Both the position numbers and the translations under genes were made by a program. From positions 1 to 33,409 of the forward strand of contig JAAVFG010000036.1 of NCBI GenBank assembly GCA_014800895.1: 33,409 nucleotides of DNA, in the 5' to 3' direction. Positions 7,580-15,521 of this stretch are shown here, piece after piece (position 1 is the stretch's first letter; the number at the start of each line of letters is the position of its first letter). The notes under the pieces are model-generated. The model worked only from the letters and a program-made list of their open reading frames with translations. It searched no databases and had not been told where the DNA came from. This DNA is from Bacteroidales bacterium (lineage in GTDB: Bacteria; Bacteroidota; Bacteroidia; Bacteroidales; Muribaculaceae).

Positions 7580-10045
7580 ATGTTATTATCAGCCATTACC
7601 GATCGCCTCTCCCTACCTGCTCCCTCTGTGGATTTCGAGATAAAGAATCTACTGACCGATTCCCGCTCTCTGGAGAATCCCACCGACACTATCTTTTTTG
7701 CCATTCCCTCCAAAGGGAACGACGGTCACCGCTATATCAAACCTCTTTATGAGGCGGGTGTCCGTGCATTCGTCGTAAATCATATTCCGGAGGCGATGGA
7801 GGAACTGAGGGATGTGACATGGCTGGTCGTATCTGACACTGTCAGGGCCTTACAGAAAATTGCAGCACGGGATAAGGACTACAAGGGGGAAATACTCGCC
7901 ATTACCGGCAGCCGTGGAAAGACTACACTAAAGGAATGGCTCTTCCAGCTTCTTGAGCCATCATACGATATTTCACGCTCTCCGCGAAGTTATAATTCTC
8001 AGATCGGCGTTCCCCTCTCGATATGGGGGATAGAGCCCTCCGCATCCTTATCTATCATCGAAGCGGGCGTTTCCGCCAAAGGTGAGATGAGCGCCTTAGC
8101 GGAGTGCATAAAACCCGACACCGTGATAATCACCAATATCGGAGACGCACATTCGGAAGGTTTCGCCGACATGGATGAGAAGAGTCGCGAAAAGATGACT
8201 CTCGCTGCAGCTCCAAGCGTGAAAAGAGTAATCTTTTCCGCCGACTCCGAGTATCCGGCCAAAGCCGCCTCATCCCTTTCTAAAGATAAGGAGTTACTGA
8301 GATGGTCGACAAAAGGGAATGATGCGGAAATTCAAATAAAAGCCAACCCGGTTTCGCGCGGAATTATGGAGATTAAATATGAATATGGGGATGTGAGGGG
8401 TGAATTTACCGCTCCCTTCTCCTCGGATGCCGATTTGGAAAACGGCATGAACGCGCTTGCATTTATGCTAAGCGAAAAGATTGATACTGCTGTTATTGCC
8501 GAGCGATTCTCTCACCTCCATAAGATAGGGACACGGTTGAATGTTTCGGAAGGAGTAAACGGCTGTTCAATCGTATTTGACCAATACACCTCCGATTTCT
8601 CCTCGCTTCTGCCGGCTCTCGACTTTATAAAGAGAAGAAAGACTCCCTCGCAGAGTATCACCCTTATCCTCAGCGATCTGCACCATGAGGATGTGCATCC
8701 TGACAAGATTTATGAGAGAATTGCGGAGATAGTCAGACGCACAGGTGTAAAGAGATTTATCGGTATCGGGGAGATGCTTATGAAAAAAGCGGCTCTCTTC
8801 CCCGAAGGCTCTCGATTCTTTTCCGATCCCGCTCAGTTTGTCGCTCACCTCTCCCCTTCCGATTTTACTGATGAGATTATCCTGATAAAAGGCTCACAGG
8901 AATATCCTTTGGCAGTTATAGCCGATATGCTTGAGACTCGCCGACATGAGACAGTACTGGAAGTAAATCTGGATTCCATCATCTCCAATTATAATTATTT
9001 CCGTGGCTCGGTGCCTCGCGGTGTTGGTATAGTCTGCATGGTTAAAGCCTCCGGATATGGTGCCGGGAGTTATGAGATAGCCAAGACCCTTCAGGATTGC
9101 GGGGCAGCTTATCTCGCCGTTGCTGTGCTTGATGAGGGTATAGAATTGCGCCGGCGCGGCATAACGATGCCTATAATGGTGATGAACCCCAAAGTGGTAA
9201 ATTACCGCTCGATGTTCGCCAACCGTCTCGAACCTGAGATTTATTCCTTTGAAATGCTGGAGGATGTGATTGCCGAGGCAAAGAAGAATGATATCAAGGA
9301 CTACCCCATTCATATAAAGCTTGACACAGGGATGCATCGCACAGGCTTTATCGAGGAGGAGCTGCCGCGTCTGATGGAGATTCTAAACTCTTCGGAGGAA
9401 GTGACTCCGAAGTCGCTTTTCTCTCATCTCGCCACTGCCGACTGTCCGGAGATGAATGACTATACCGAATATCAGCTCGACCTCTTCAAAAAATATACGG
9501 ATTATATCATGGAGAGGTATCCGAAAAAGATACTGCGACACGTATTGAATTCCGCCGGTATCCTTCGTTTCCCGGAGCATCATTATGATATGGTCAGACT
9601 TGGTATCGGTCTGTATGGCGCCAATACATTGCCTCCGGAGATGGAGAAGCCCCTGGCGGTAGTCTCTACTCTGCGCACTATTATTATCGCCCTCAGGGAG
9701 TATCAGCCGGGAGAGACTATCGGTTACGGGAGATGGGGTAAGATCGAACGACCCTCCCGAATCGCCACCATTCCTATCGGATATGCCGACGGCATCAACC
9801 GCCATTTCGGCAGAGGAAATATATCCGTATATATCAATGGAAAGTGGGCACCGACCATCGGTAATATCTGCATGGATGCCTGCATGATTGATGTCACGGA
9901 TATTGACTGCGCGGTGGGAGACTCCGTGGAGATATTCGGCAAGAATGCTTCCGTGCAACGCTTGGCAGATACCTTGGACACCATCCCTTACGAAATACTT
10001 ACTTCTGTTTCACCGCGCGTGAAAAGAATATATTACCGGGAATAA
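7580..10045 (+). CDS. murF-alr: MurF-Alr fusion: UDP-MurNAc-tripeptide:D-Ala-D-Ala ligase / alanine racemase
   Basis: This one protein makes D-alanine from L-alanine and adds D-Ala-D-Ala to UDP-MurNAc-tripeptide, two steps of peptidoglycan precursor synthesis. Residues about 1-450 are MurF: P-loop TGSRGKTT (109-116), YNSQIGVPLS, EAGVSAKGEM, NIGDAHSEGF and LIKGSQ. Residues about 457-821 are alanine racemase: PLP lysine K489 in MVKASGYGAG, MVRLGIGLYG (Arg near the ring nitrogen), the probable catalytic Tyr 716 in TIGYGRWG, IPIGYADG and GNICMDACM. The fusion is known in Bacteroidetes. The usual MurF DSYNANP motif reads DQYTSDF at 334-340, and the PLP motif is KASGYG rather than KANAYG. The next gene upstream is surE; the 301-bp repeat element begins at the base after the stop. 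Confidence 0.95.
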   Translation: MLLSAITDRLSLPAPSVDFEIKNLLTDSRSLENPTDTIFFAIPSKGNDGHRYIKPLYEAGVRAFVVNHIPEAMEELRDVTWLVVSDTVRALQKIAARDKDYKGEILAITGSRGKTTLKEWLFQLLEPSYDISRSPRSYNSQIGVPLSIWGIEPSASLSIIEAGVSAKGEMSALAECIKPDTVIITNIGDAHSEGFADMDEKSREKMTLAAAPSVKRVIFSADSEYPAKAASSLSKDKELLRWSTKGNDAEIQIKANPVSRGIMEIKYEYGDVRGEFTAPFSSDADLENGMNALAFMLSEKIDTAVIAERFSHLHKIGTRLNVSEGVNGCSIVFDQYTSDFSSLLPALDFIKRRKTPSQSITLILSDLHHEDVHPDKIYERIAEIVRRTGVKRFIGIGEMLMKKAALFPEGSRFFSDPAQFVAHLSPSDFTDEIILIKGSQEYPLAVIADMLETRRHETVLEVNLDSIISNYNYFRGSVPRGVGIVCMVKASGYGAGSYEIAKTLQDCGAAYLAVAVLDEGIELRRRGITMPIMVMNPKVVNYRSMFANRLEPEIYSFEMLEDVIAEAKKNDIKDYPIHIKLDTGMHRTGFIEEELPRLMEILNSSEEVTPKSLFSHLATADCPEMNDYTEYQLDLFKKYTDYIMERYPKKILRHVLNSAGILRFPEHHYDMVRLGIGLYGANTLPPEMEKPLAVVSTLRTIIIALREYQPGETIGYGRWGKIERPSRIATIPIGYADGINRHFGRGNISVYINGKWAPTIGNICMDACMIDVTDIDCAVGDSVEIFGKNASVQRLADTLDTIPYEILTSVSPRVKRIYYRE

Positions 10046-10078
10046 GGCTCCATCCACTAAAATTTCTGTATGCCCGGG

Positions 10079-10172
10079 TCGCAGATGTGCCTCGGATATC
10101 GCTTTGCAGATTCAGGAGCATAGCGGGCTATGTGACTGAATCCAAAAAGCGATAGACGAGGTGCAGCTGCGA
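10079..10172. repeat. Long imperfect hairpin 1 inside the element
   Basis: Two 45-base arms (10079-10123 and 10128-10172) pair with about a dozen mismatches around a CGGG loop. Well-matched blocks include TCGCAG, CCTCG, TATCGCTTT, GATTCAG and CATAG. Read on the minus strand the tip is CAGTCAC-ATAG-loop-CTAT-GCTCCT. Confidence 0.7.
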
Positions 10173-10227
10173 GACTTCAGGTAACTTTTTATACTGATAG
10201 CGTGGTAATTTACTTTTGTCCGGCGTC

Positions 10228-10306
10228 TTTTTGGGTCTTTTCTTCCATCTTTTCAGTCACAGCCGAAAGGCTGCTCCTTCAAAGATGTAAGAAAATACCC
10301 TAAAAA
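10228..10306. repeat. Long imperfect hairpin 2 inside the element
   Basis: Arms 10228-10264 and 10269-10306 pair around a GAAA loop, with matched blocks TTTTT, GGGT, TTTTCTT, CATCTTT and AGCC. The tip on the plus strand reads CAGTCAC-AGCC-GAAA-GGCT-GCTCCT. This is the same flanks as hairpin 1 in the opposite orientation, but with different, compensating stem bases. Confidence 0.7.
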
Positions 10307-10416
10307 TCCACCGCCCGGGCTTTAAGAAATTTTAGTGGATGGAGCCTATATTGACTCTGATTTGTATGAACCCACCGGATGCGTGTCCCAACAAAGCAGA
10401 GTCAATAATCTCTAGG

Positions 10417-11079
10417 CTATTGAAGATTATGCCGAGTTTTGATAAGAGGAAGGATACGTTCCCGGAAAAGAGGTGCGGAAATTATACGATAATGAAAGCT
10501 GACCGAATCATTGTACCGTTTGGAATGATGCACAATGTAATTTCCCTCTCCAAATTGCTTTTTAAGGTCTATGCGATCAATACTGTCATTATAGAACTTT
10601 ATTCCTTTCAATATAATTACACTGTCGATAGTGTTCCATCTCCTCATCCAGTCCTCACCCTCAGGAGGAGTGATCTCCTTGACGCTCTCTACAAATGTAT
10701 CAAAAAAGAGATTGTAGGGAATCGTGCCGTCAGCAATCAGCCCTATATTAACCCGCATAAAATTTCCTTTATACCCTGTCGGTTCAAATAGCGGATCGTC
10801 AAAAGAGTCTGTCTCCGCCAGTTCATATCTCAGGTAACGTCCGGAGGCGGCGGTATCAGACAAAATATGACCCGGTCCGAAAAAATCCTGCATGAAATTC
10901 TTGTATACATCCCTGTATTGGGCGACAGGATAATTCGTGAGCTGATAATCAAGAGCAGCCGCAATAGAATCCTCAACTGTAGCAGGTGCTTTATCTGAAA
11001 TCTTTTCAGGATTACCTGCCAACCCTCCAGCTATCACCCCTACGGAAGAAAGGAGTATTATAAAGGATAGAAGCTTCAT
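10417..11079 (-). CDS. Predicted secreted protein of unknown function
   Basis: A 220-aa protein with an N-terminal signal sequence (about 1-21, MKLLSFIILLSSVGVIAGG) and no lipobox Cys, so it is probably periplasmic. The mature part is soluble and acidic. It has a block AQYRDVYKNFMQDFFGPGHIL near residue 55 and a later GYKGNFMRVNIGL, which look like conserved family motifs. I recognise the general form as a hypothetical Bacteroidetes family but cannot assign a function. It follows the TonB-dependent receptor by 76 bp on the same strand and may be co-transcribed with it. Confidence 0.8.
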   Translation of the reverse strand: MKLLSFIILLSSVGVIAGGLAGNPEKISDKAPATVEDSIAAALDYQLTNYPVAQYRDVYKNFMQDFFGPGHILSDTAASGRYLRYELAETDSFDDPLFEPTGYKGNFMRVNIGLIADGTIPYNLFFDTFVESVKEITPPEGEDWMRRWNTIDSVIILKGIKFYNDSIDRIDLKKQFGEGNYIVHHSKRYNDSVSFHYRIISAPLFRERILPLIKTRHNLQ

Positions 11080-11155
11080 AAGATAAGTGTCTTATTTCGT
11101 TTTTAAGTATAATAACGATAGTCTTGCTTGCATTGACGGATTTTATCGTATATCG

Positions 11156-13030
11156 TCAGAATTTAAATTCCACACCCCCCATAATGGTTGTGCCCGGCAT
11201 CGGACAACCGTATATTATCTCGTAGTGCTTGTTGGCGATATTATCCAGCTTTACTGACAAAGTGACCGGTACTTTTCCGCTCAACGTATAGGCAGCGCGG
11301 AGATTAAGCAACGAGTAATTCTCGGTCTTACCGGTAGGATTACCATTCTTGAGACTCCAGATACTCATATCCTCAAGCGTGAAACTGAACGGTCCGGGAG
11401 CATAGGTGACTTCCACATTCAGCTTATTCTTCGGCGAGTAGAGATTGTCGCCATCGGTATGGAGGTAAGACCATGACGCGCCTGCGGAAAGATTTGAAAG
11501 GATGGAATAGCTTGTCTCTATCTCAAAACCCTTATTATGGAAATGACCTGTATTGACATTACGCGGACGACCATCGGCAAAAACAGTCTGGATCATATTG
11601 CGACCGTCAATAAAGAATATCGCAGCTCCTACCATCATCCGGGATGAGAGAAGATACTGACGCCAGCTCACCTCATAATTATACATATATTCGGGACGCA
11701 GATCGGGATTTGCCGGCGGATAGAGATATAGCTCGCGGATATTGGGAGAACGGAAACCTTTACTGAAAGATGCCTTTATCTGCGAGGTATTGGACGGACG
11801 CAAGATGAATCCCGCCTGCGGCACCCATACATTCCCGTAGGTCGAGCCATGCTGCAGTCGCACACCGGCATTGAGAGAGAAGAAGTTATCCCAGAATCCC
11901 TGCTGCATCATTACATAGCCTGCCACTTCATTCACGGAATGTTTCGCTTCTGCCGAACGCTCGGATGGATCTTCCTTGCCGGTGTTCCATATATGTCCGC
12001 CCCAATGCTGGAAGTCTACGCCTCCCGACAGGATATTATCCTGCCATAAATAGAGCGATTCGTAAAGGGTTACACCCATGTTATAATCCGTGGAATGGAA
12101 AAGATAATCTCGTGGCGTCTCTCCGGGTGCGTTTCCGTCATCAAGCAGGTGTCTGCCCCAGTTGATATATGCCTGCACTCCTCCATCTGCTTTCTTATAC
12201 TGGTTTTTCACATATATTCCTCCGGTTCCACGGAAGATATCTGTCCACATATTCTCAAGCGGAGACTGTGTTGTACCGGGATTATTGGCGTGACTCTGCG
12301 TCATCTCCAACATTCCTGCCACACTCCAATGGTCGGAGACGGCATACTTCAGCTGCATGAATTCATTGGCAAGCCAGAAGGCACTCCCGGCACGGTAACC
12401 GTTGCTTCTGTCAAGCTGCCCGGAGAGTGTGGCTGAGAAACGGTCTTTCTTATAGCCTGAAGAGAGCGCGAATTTCTGAGTATTGAATGATCCGAACATC
12501 GCGCGTGCCCTTCCTGTCAATCCATCTTCCTTTTGGGTTTGTGTCACGATATTTACCGATCCTCCCATAGCATTCGAGCCATAGAGAAGAGAGGAGGGAC
12601 CTTTCACGACCTCCACTCTCTCGACACCATTGGCAACATATGTGTCTGCATTGGAATGACCGAATACGCCTGCCCATTGCGGCTGACCGTCTATCATGAA
12701 AAGCACCTTGTTCCCCTGACCTACACCACGGATATTGACCTCTCCGGCTGAGCCACCGGAGACACCGTATCCGGCAAAACCACGTTCTGTGACAAAAAGA
12801 CCGGGCACTTTATTTACCAATACCGGCAATAGAGATGACTCTGCCGATTTTTCTATCTCTGCCGCCGTGACCTGTGTAACATTCAAAGGTATCAACTCCG
12901 GATTACTTTTCAAGGGAGCGGTGACAACCACATCTTTCAATTTTACCGTATCGTGGTGAGTCACTTCAGGCGCGGCATATGCCACTGCACCGATAAGAAA
13001 GGGATATATCGCCAATATCCGATAGTTCAT
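11156..13030 (-). CDS. TonB-dependent outer-membrane receptor
   Basis: A 624-aa outer-membrane beta-barrel that takes up a ligand using TonB energy. It has a signal peptide (about 1-19), a TonB-box region (about 24-38, LKDVVVTAP), a plug domain (about 40-165) with VNIRGVGQGNKVLFMIDGQ and VERVEVVKGPSSLLYGSNAMGGSVNIVT, then the barrel, ending in GVEFKF with the C-terminal aromatic expected of BAM substrates. It lacks the N-terminal carboxypeptidase-like repeat of SusC transporters and resembles the BtuB/CirA/HmuR size class. That suggests a metal complex, haem, siderophore or corrinoid rather than a glycan. The exact ligand is unknown. It is divergent from the methyltransferase/XRE pair. Confidence 0.92.
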   Translation of the reverse strand: MNYRILAIYPFLIGAVAYAAPEVTHHDTVKLKDVVVTAPLKSNPELIPLNVTQVTAAEIEKSAESSLLPVLVNKVPGLFVTERGFAGYGVSGGSAGEVNIRGVGQGNKVLFMIDGQPQWAGVFGHSNADTYVANGVERVEVVKGPSSLLYGSNAMGGSVNIVTQTQKEDGLTGRARAMFGSFNTQKFALSSGYKKDRFSATLSGQLDRSNGYRAGSAFWLANEFMQLKYAVSDHWSVAGMLEMTQSHANNPGTTQSPLENMWTDIFRGTGGIYVKNQYKKADGGVQAYINWGRHLLDDGNAPGETPRDYLFHSTDYNMGVTLYESLYLWQDNILSGGVDFQHWGGHIWNTGKEDPSERSAEAKHSVNEVAGYVMMQQGFWDNFFSLNAGVRLQHGSTYGNVWVPQAGFILRPSNTSQIKASFSKGFRSPNIRELYLYPPANPDLRPEYMYNYEVSWRQYLLSSRMMVGAAIFFIDGRNMIQTVFADGRPRNVNTGHFHNKGFEIETSYSILSNLSAGASWSYLHTDGDNLYSPKNKLNVEVTYAPGPFSFTLEDMSIWSLKNGNPTGKTENYSLLNLRAAYTLSGKVPVTLSVKLDNIANKHYEIIYGCPMPGTTIMGGVEFKF

Positions 13031-13071
13031 AGTGGGAATCAGATTATGTTAATTTTTAGTAATTATTTTCG

Positions 13072-13104
13072 CAAAGTTAAGAATTATATTTGTAATTCTA
13101 CAAA
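13072..13104 (-). promoter_or_regulatory. Promoter of the TonB-dependent receptor
   Basis: On the minus strand TAACTTTG (13079-13072) is a perfect -7 box and TTTG (13104-13101) lies 21 bp upstream as the -33 box. The predicted leader is about 35 nt. The -33 box falls inside the inverted repeat at 13088-13105. Confidence 0.7.
13085..13092 (+). promoter_or_regulatory. Possible -7 box for the methyltransferase/XRE genes
   Basis: TATATTTG fits TAnnTTTG on the plus strand and overlaps the receptor promoter and the inverted repeat. No good -33 box is visible. If real, one bound regulator could block both directions. Confidence 0.4.
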
Positions 13105-13105
13105 T
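13088..13105. promoter_or_regulatory. Inverted repeat, likely operator
   Basis: ATTTGTA-ATTC-TACAAAT is a perfect 7-bp-arm dyad placed over the receptor -33 box and the divergent -7 box. A further half-site TACAAAT occurs at 13123-13129. The XRE protein at 13783 is a candidate binder by proximity only. Confidence 0.5.
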
Positions 13106-13153
13106 TTTTATTAATTTTATACTACAAATTACTAAATATTCAGTATATACCCT

Positions 13154-13753
13154 ATGGATCAGTCTGAAATAGATTTCTTTGACCGTTTAGCACCCGATTG
13201 GGATGCCAATGAAGTAAATTCCACACCGGAGCGGATTAAATCTATCCTCTCAAAATTACCTCTCAAAAAGGGTCAGAATATTCTTGACCTCGGCACGGGA
13301 ACAGGAGTACTTATCCCATATCTCTCTGAAATAGTTGGCAATGAGGGAGAGGTAGTCGGTATTGATCTCTCTGAGGGTATGTTATCGCGCGCTATTGAGA
13401 AATATGGCGAACTCCCTAATGTAAAATTCCTTAAACTTGATTTTGAGGAGGAGGAGCTACCGGGTATGTATGACGTAGTGATGCTCTTCTGTGTTTATCC
13501 GCATCTCCATTCTCCTCAGGACACCTTGCAATGGCTTTTTAAGATGAATATCAATCCCGGAGGATGTGCTGTAATCGCCTTCTCTTCCGATGAGAAATTC
13601 ATTAACGAGATTCATCATAAACGCGGTTCGGACAGCGATCATCTCCTCCCGGCTCCTCTTCTTGCCCGCGAGATTGCCGAATGGGGCTATAGAACAGAGG
13701 TGCTTGCCACCACACCTGATGAATATATCATTCTTATAGACCGAAACGTTTAA
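13154..13753 (+). CDS. Class I SAM-dependent methyltransferase
   Basis: A 199-aa Rossmann-fold methyltransferase. Motif I is ILDLGTGTGVLIPYL (about 44-58), followed by the acidic ribose-binding residue in VVGIDLS, and LKLDFEEEELPGMYDVVMLF as motifs II-III. The C-terminal part carries NEIHHKRGSDSDHLLPAP, rich in His and Asp, which may shape the substrate site. The acceptor is unknown. Its place opposite a TonB-dependent receptor, with an XRE regulator 29 bp downstream, suggests a role in processing or sensing the imported ligand; this is inference. Confidence 0.88.
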   Translation: MDQSEIDFFDRLAPDWDANEVNSTPERIKSILSKLPLKKGQNILDLGTGTGVLIPYLSEIVGNEGEVVGIDLSEGMLSRAIEKYGELPNVKFLKLDFEEEELPGMYDVVMLFCVYPHLHSPQDTLQWLFKMNINPGGCAVIAFSSDEKFINEIHHKRGSDSDHLLPAPLLAREIAEWGYRTEVLATTPDEYIILIDRNV

Positions 13754-13782
13754 TACCTTAGAAACACACTAACTGATCTGAT

Positions 13783-14271
13783 ATGTTACGTCTGGATATT
13801 ACAAAACTACGTAAGGAAGCCGGAATGAGTCAGCGCGAATTAGCCGACCATCTGCAGGTGCAACCGAGTTTTCTCTCCGCAATAGAGAATGGACGAAGCC
13901 GTGTGCCTGACAGCAAGTTGCCTCGTATCAAGGAGATATTCGGTCTGGACTCTTTTGACGACTATCTATTACCTGATGAAGAGTTTACACCCGGGTCGAT
14001 ACCTCCTCATACTCATGAGATTCCGCCGCATACACACCATGAGGGGGGCGACAGCATCACGCAGCTTCTCAATCACCTTCATGACCTTGCCCACCGTAAT
14101 TCCCCATCTTCATCCAATCCTGAGCTTATGGCGCGGATTGACTTCCTGACGCAGCGCAACGACCGTCTTTCCGAGCGTCTTGACAATCTCCGCGACGAAG
14201 TAGATGCACTCAAAGCCGAGAATTTCAGACTCAAAGAGTTGCTGATACGCAATAACATTCCATTTAATTAG
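13783..14271 (+). CDS. XRE-family regulator with His-rich linker and coiled coil
   Basis: A 162-aa protein. Residues about 5-57 form a Cro/C1-type helix-turn-helix (LRKEAGMSQRELADHLQVQPSFLSAIENGR). Residues 74-86 are PPHTHEIPPHTHH, a twice-repeated PPHTH unit that could bind a transition metal. Residues about 113-156 are a Leu/Glu/Arg-rich coiled coil (FLTQRNDRLSERLDNLRDEV) for oligomerisation. It is probably co-transcribed with the methyltransferase. A role in controlling the divergent receptor through the dyad at 13088-13105 is plausible but unproven. Confidence 0.85.
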   Translation: MLRLDITKLRKEAGMSQRELADHLQVQPSFLSAIENGRSRVPDSKLPRIKEIFGLDSFDDYLLPDEEFTPGSIPPHTHEIPPHTHHEGGDSITQLLNHLHDLAHRNSPSSSNPELMARIDFLTQRNDRLSERLDNLRDEVDALKAENFRLKELLIRNNIPFN

Positions 14272-14291
14272 CCGCTTGGAATTAATAAATT

Positions 14292-14359
14292 ATTATTGCT
14301 GTCCGATAAAAATTTTATATCATTCTAAAAATTTTTATCGGACAGCAATAATTTTTTTT
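14292..14359. terminator. 61-bp perfect palindrome with T-run; also paired IS ends
   Basis: Two perfect 25-base arms (14292-14316 and 14328-14352, core TTGCTGTCCGATAAAAA) flank an 11-base centre, followed by a run of T on the plus strand. The position between the convergent XRE gene and the leftward VKOR cassette suits a two-way terminator. The same 25-base arm recurs at 15989-16013, next to a transposase fragment. The structure is therefore probably the two ends of an IS with its middle deleted. Confidence 0.8.
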
Positions 14360-14372
14360 CGATGGGTTCTTA

Positions 14373-14486
14373 TTACTTTTTAGAATCAGATTGAAGCTTG
14401 CTGCTCCCGAAATGGATTTTAGTCATGTCGAAGGCTGATAGCTTCTGCGCTAATTCAAGTTTCGGTTTAGGTATGTTGCGTGGCAT
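14373..14486 (-). CDS. Candidate 37-aa peptide gene downstream of VKOR
   Basis: A small ORF begins inside the last codons of the VKOR gene in another frame and ends just before the palindrome terminator. The product starts MPRNIPKPKLELAQKLSAF and ends in SSKLQSDSKK. It is basic, has one amphipathic stretch (LELAQKLSAFDMTKI) and contains HFGSSK, which could be read as a leader-type GS cleavage site. It has no Cys and no clear ribosome-binding site. It may be a peptide handled by the neighbouring redox proteins, or a chance ORF. Confidence 0.3.
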   Translation of the reverse strand: MPRNIPKPKLELAQKLSAFDMTKIHFGSSKLQSDSKK

Positions 14487-15489
14487 GAAGATTCAGATTT
14501 TTAATAACAGTTACGATTTTATTAAGAAATAGCACACTGGCAATATAGGCTGCAAGAAGCACCCAGTCGTCTATTTTCATAGGGAATAAGTGCTTGATGA
14601 AACCGCCCGCTGTATATGCGCCGAAAAGGAGCCATAAAGTGCTTTGAACTCCCACACATAGAGTGCACCAATGATGTGCGCGAAACCGTTGATACCATAT
14701 ACTCCATACTGTATACGGAAGGCAACAGATATTAAACAGTGCAAGTGCGCTCCAAAGATGAGGGAAAATAAGCAACGTAAGAAGAGAAATCCCAAAGTAA
14801 GAGAAACCTACCACGCTCCAGGAGAATACTCCAAAGAGTTTCGATACTTTCATAGATAATATGGAGTCACATCCTCCTTTCTGGAGAACATTGCAGACAC
14901 TGTCGCCCGTAGTTGTGTGAATTCCCAATGTTTTCTGAACCAAGAGATAGGAAAAGAATAGGCCTGCGCAATTAAAAACTATTGCAATGCTTGCCCACAC
15001 TGAGTGGTAAACACCTCGGGAGATATAGAAATAGGCTAATACCAGTATACCACTTATTGTCAGTCCAAGCCAGCTCCACCTGTTGATAGTTTCTGATATG
15101 AAATGACTCCCGTATTCAGGCTCGCGTGAATCTCGGTTAGGAAAAGCGAGTAGCACTATTCCATTCCAGTGATCTTTAAACTCCGAAGTTGAAATATTAT
15201 GTTGCTCTCCGGCGCAATCGTATGAAATAACATCAGAAGAGAAGGAGTCGACAATTACAAAATTCCCCGGATTAAGTTGAGCAAGATAGGGAGGAGTAAG
15301 CTTTGAGATTTCCTCCTTATCGGTAATTTGATATGCTTCGTTCTCTATACCATAAGTAGAAAGGAGATGGCTCAAACCATATAACGAATCAAAATCCATT
15401 GTATGAAATGCCTTTTCCGAATACTCAACAGTGTGTGGCACCTCAAGAGCTTTCAGAAAACGAGTGAATATACTACGCTGTATAGCCAT
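14467..15489 (-). CDS. VKOR-family membrane oxidoreductase with degenerate C39-peptidase-like domain
   Basis: A 340-aa protein. Residues about 1-118 resemble a C39 (bacteriocin-processing) peptidase domain but lack the catalytic Cys and His, so it probably binds rather than cuts peptides. Residues about 136-325 are a VKOR domain with five to six membrane helices, loop cysteines C199 and C207 (SVCNVLQKGGC) and the active-site pair C275/C278 (HHWCTLC). VKOR enzymes pass electrons from thioredoxin-like partners to quinone to form disulfides. Longer relatives carry a C-terminal thioredoxin domain. Here that domain is missing, but a thioredoxin gene lies 32 bp upstream. The start is supported by ACGGAGGA eight bases before the ATG. 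Confidence 0.85.
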   Translation of the reverse strand: MAIQRSIFTRFLKALEVPHTVEYSEKAFHTMDFDSLYGLSHLLSTYGIENEAYQITDKEEISKLTPPYLAQLNPGNFVIVDSFSSDVISYDCAGEQHNISTSEFKDHWNGIVLLAFPNRDSREPEYGSHFISETINRWSWLGLTISGILVLAYFYISRGVYHSVWASIAIVFNCAGLFFSYLLVQKTLGIHTTTGDSVCNVLQKGGCDSILSMKVSKLFGVFSWSVVGFSYFGISLLTLLIFPHLWSALALFNICCLPYTVWSIWYQRFRAHHWCTLCVGVQSTLWLLFGAYTAGGFIKHLFPMKIDDWVLLAAYIASVLFLNKIVTVIKNLNLHATQHT

Positions 15490-15521
15490 AATTATTCCTC
15501 CGTAGAGCTAAAAAACGGTTA

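Larger units (their letters stand above)
10046..10346. mobile_element. MITE-like element with 22-bp terminal inverted repeats
   Basis: A perfect 22-bp inverted repeat (starting GGCTCCATCCACTAAAATTT) lies at 10046-10067 and, in reverse, at 10325-10346. After a 4-base gap the match goes on as GCCCGGG/CCCGGGC. The 301-bp interior has no ORF but holds two long imperfect hairpins side by side (10079-10172 and 10228-10306). This fits a non-autonomous transposable element or a large REP/BIME-type unit. I see no clear target-site duplication (TAA left, TAT right). It lies between convergent genes, so it may also end transcription for both. Confidence 0.75.

Noticed and set aside
10339..10791. 150-codon plus-strand frame at the right end of the MITE-like element
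   Set aside because: Antisense to the secreted-protein gene, which has a signal peptide and conserved-looking blocks; the frame starts inside the terminal repeat.
13154..14271. Restriction-modification or toxin-antitoxin reading of the methyltransferase/XRE pair
   Set aside because: The methyltransferase has no DNA-methylase motif (no DPPY/NPPY or PCQ), no nuclease is nearby, and the XRE protein has no toxin-sized partner.
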